Below, in pieces: positions 63,431-64,000 of a DNA stretch of 64,000 nucleotides. The notes under the pieces are model-generated. The model was not told the DNA's origin. It was given only the letters and a program-made list of their open reading frames with translations, and searched no databases. Source of the stretch: UBA10649 sp963749905 (GTDB taxonomy: Bacteria > Actinomycetota > Actinomycetes > S36-B12); NCBI GenBank assembly GCA_963749905.1, contig CAVVOF010000007.1, forward strand, positions 10,586 through 74,585. Direction: 5' to 3'. Within the stretch, counting starts at the first letter, position 1, and every line of letters starts with the position of its first letter. Made by a program: the position numbers and the translations under genes.

Positions 63431-64000
63431 GGCCGCTGCCTCTCTTGCCTGGGGTCGTGGCTGGATCGAGTTCCCTCCTGCCCTTTCAACCAGTCCTTGA
63501 AGCCGTTCAAGGAGTTGAGGTCTGTACATGTTGCGAAAATGCGATCTGATGTCACTGAGCGCATTCTTCAGGTTCTGCTCCGAGGGGTTGTTTTCCATGA
63601 CTTGTCTCAGGTTGTTCTTGTCATTCTCGCCAATATTGAATTCCTCGTCGTTGAACATCTTGTCGGCAAGAGCATCAAACTCGTTCTGGAAGTCGTTGCC
63701 GCTCTTGGCGAGGGTGTCGCTGACGGCATTGATGACATTGAAATTCTCGCCGGAAAAATTGGCCGTCCTGGCCCACTCCTCGAACTTGCCGGCCAGCCAA
63801 TCGTGGTTGGTGCGGTCGAAGCAGATGGTCCAGGGTGGCGCCGTCGATGTAGCTACGGCTGACCTCGCGGTCCACCGCCTGGTTGGCCTGTGTCTGCTTG
63901 GCGGTCGACACCGAGTTGGCCTCGTCGAGGCGGCTTGTCCGTCTCGACCGAGTTGCCCACTGGCCCGGCGATGTTGCGAAGCAGCTTGACCACCCGTGTG
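63427..64000 (-). CDS. C-terminal part of a large polar protein upstream of the chaperones (5' end outside window)
   Basis: Minus-strand frame from the window edge: VVKLLRNIAGPVGNSVETD, then after frame changes DEANSVSTAKQTQANQAVDREVSRSYIDGATLDHL, FDRTNHDWLAGKFEEWARTANF, NEFDALADKMFNDEEFNIGENDKNNLRQVMENNP, and finally LNGFKDWLKGQEGTRSSHDP to TGA 63427-63429, overlapping the chaperone ATG. Rich in Asn, Asp, Lys; the stretch 63,480-63,780 is visibly more A+T-rich than the chaperone genes. Probably a secreted substrate; no family recognised. Confidence 0.5.

Overview
The first ~60.9 kb is a very high-G+C actinobacterial chromosome segment; gene content (SufR-type suf operon, InhA/FabG, RbpA, WhiA, OpcA, DUF881/Sbp locus) suggests Actinomycetota, probably Propionibacteriales/Nocardioidaceae-like (family placement is inference). 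Gene order follows the conserved core seen in Mycobacterium tuberculosis: fabG-inhA, ABC-F/enoyl-CoA hydratase, sufR-B-D-C-S-U-T, ctaA/ctaB, tkt-tal-zwf-opcA-pgl, secG-tpi-pgk-gap-whiA-yvcK-rapZ-uvrC, then uvrA, uvrB-coaE, rpsA, polA.

Layout. 0-6 kb: gcvH (partial), DUF881-Sbp-DUF881, a GDP-mannose pyrophosphorylase-like fusion, a CDP-alcohol phosphatidyltransferase and an ABC ATPase (minus strand). 6-16.5 kb: serB, a SixA-type phosphatase, inhA and fabG, TMEM175-like channel, dodecin, SURF1, an atypical SDR, an ABC exporter, enoyl-CoA hydratase, ABC-F. 16.5-23 kb: the complete SUF Fe-S assembly operon with its own repressor and a Rieske-type ferredoxin. 23-33 kb: ABC transporter pair, heme A/heme O synthases, pentose phosphate pathway operon. 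33-42 kb: RbpA, SecG, lower glycolysis, WhiA/YvcK/RapZ, UvrC. 42-51 kb: Rieske lipoprotein, UvrA, MBL hydrolase, two TerC paralogues, UvrB, CoaE. 51.1-53.7 kb: a small accessory insertion between coaE and rpsA (winged-helix/degenerate nucleotidyltransferase protein, a Pro-rich protein, and an AAA ATPase with a palindromic promoter). 53.7-60.9 kb: rpsA, polA, a hotdog thioesterase, livH and a truncated livM.

At about 60,913 livM is cut off short of its expected C-terminus and the sequence changes to a minus-strand cluster unlike anything before it: two larger proteins of unknown type flanking three tandem genes resembling type III secretion CesT/Tir-type chaperones, with several frameshifts. 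This is either an assembly chimera with a Gram-negative genome or, less likely, a transfer; it is the most unusual part of the window.

Two window-wide patterns stand out. First, many first-of-operon genes have a TAnnnT -10 hexamer exactly 6 (up to 9) nt before the start codon, implying leaderless mRNAs; in the polA/thioesterase interval two such hexamers overlap in opposite directions. Second, between ~25.2 and 42.4 kb (plus one in polA) about 25 single-base indels, mostly extra C or G at CpG, break ctaA, tkt, tal, zwf, gap, whiA, uvrC and a Rieske gene. Undoing them restores normal family lengths, so they look like consensus errors rather than pseudogenes.
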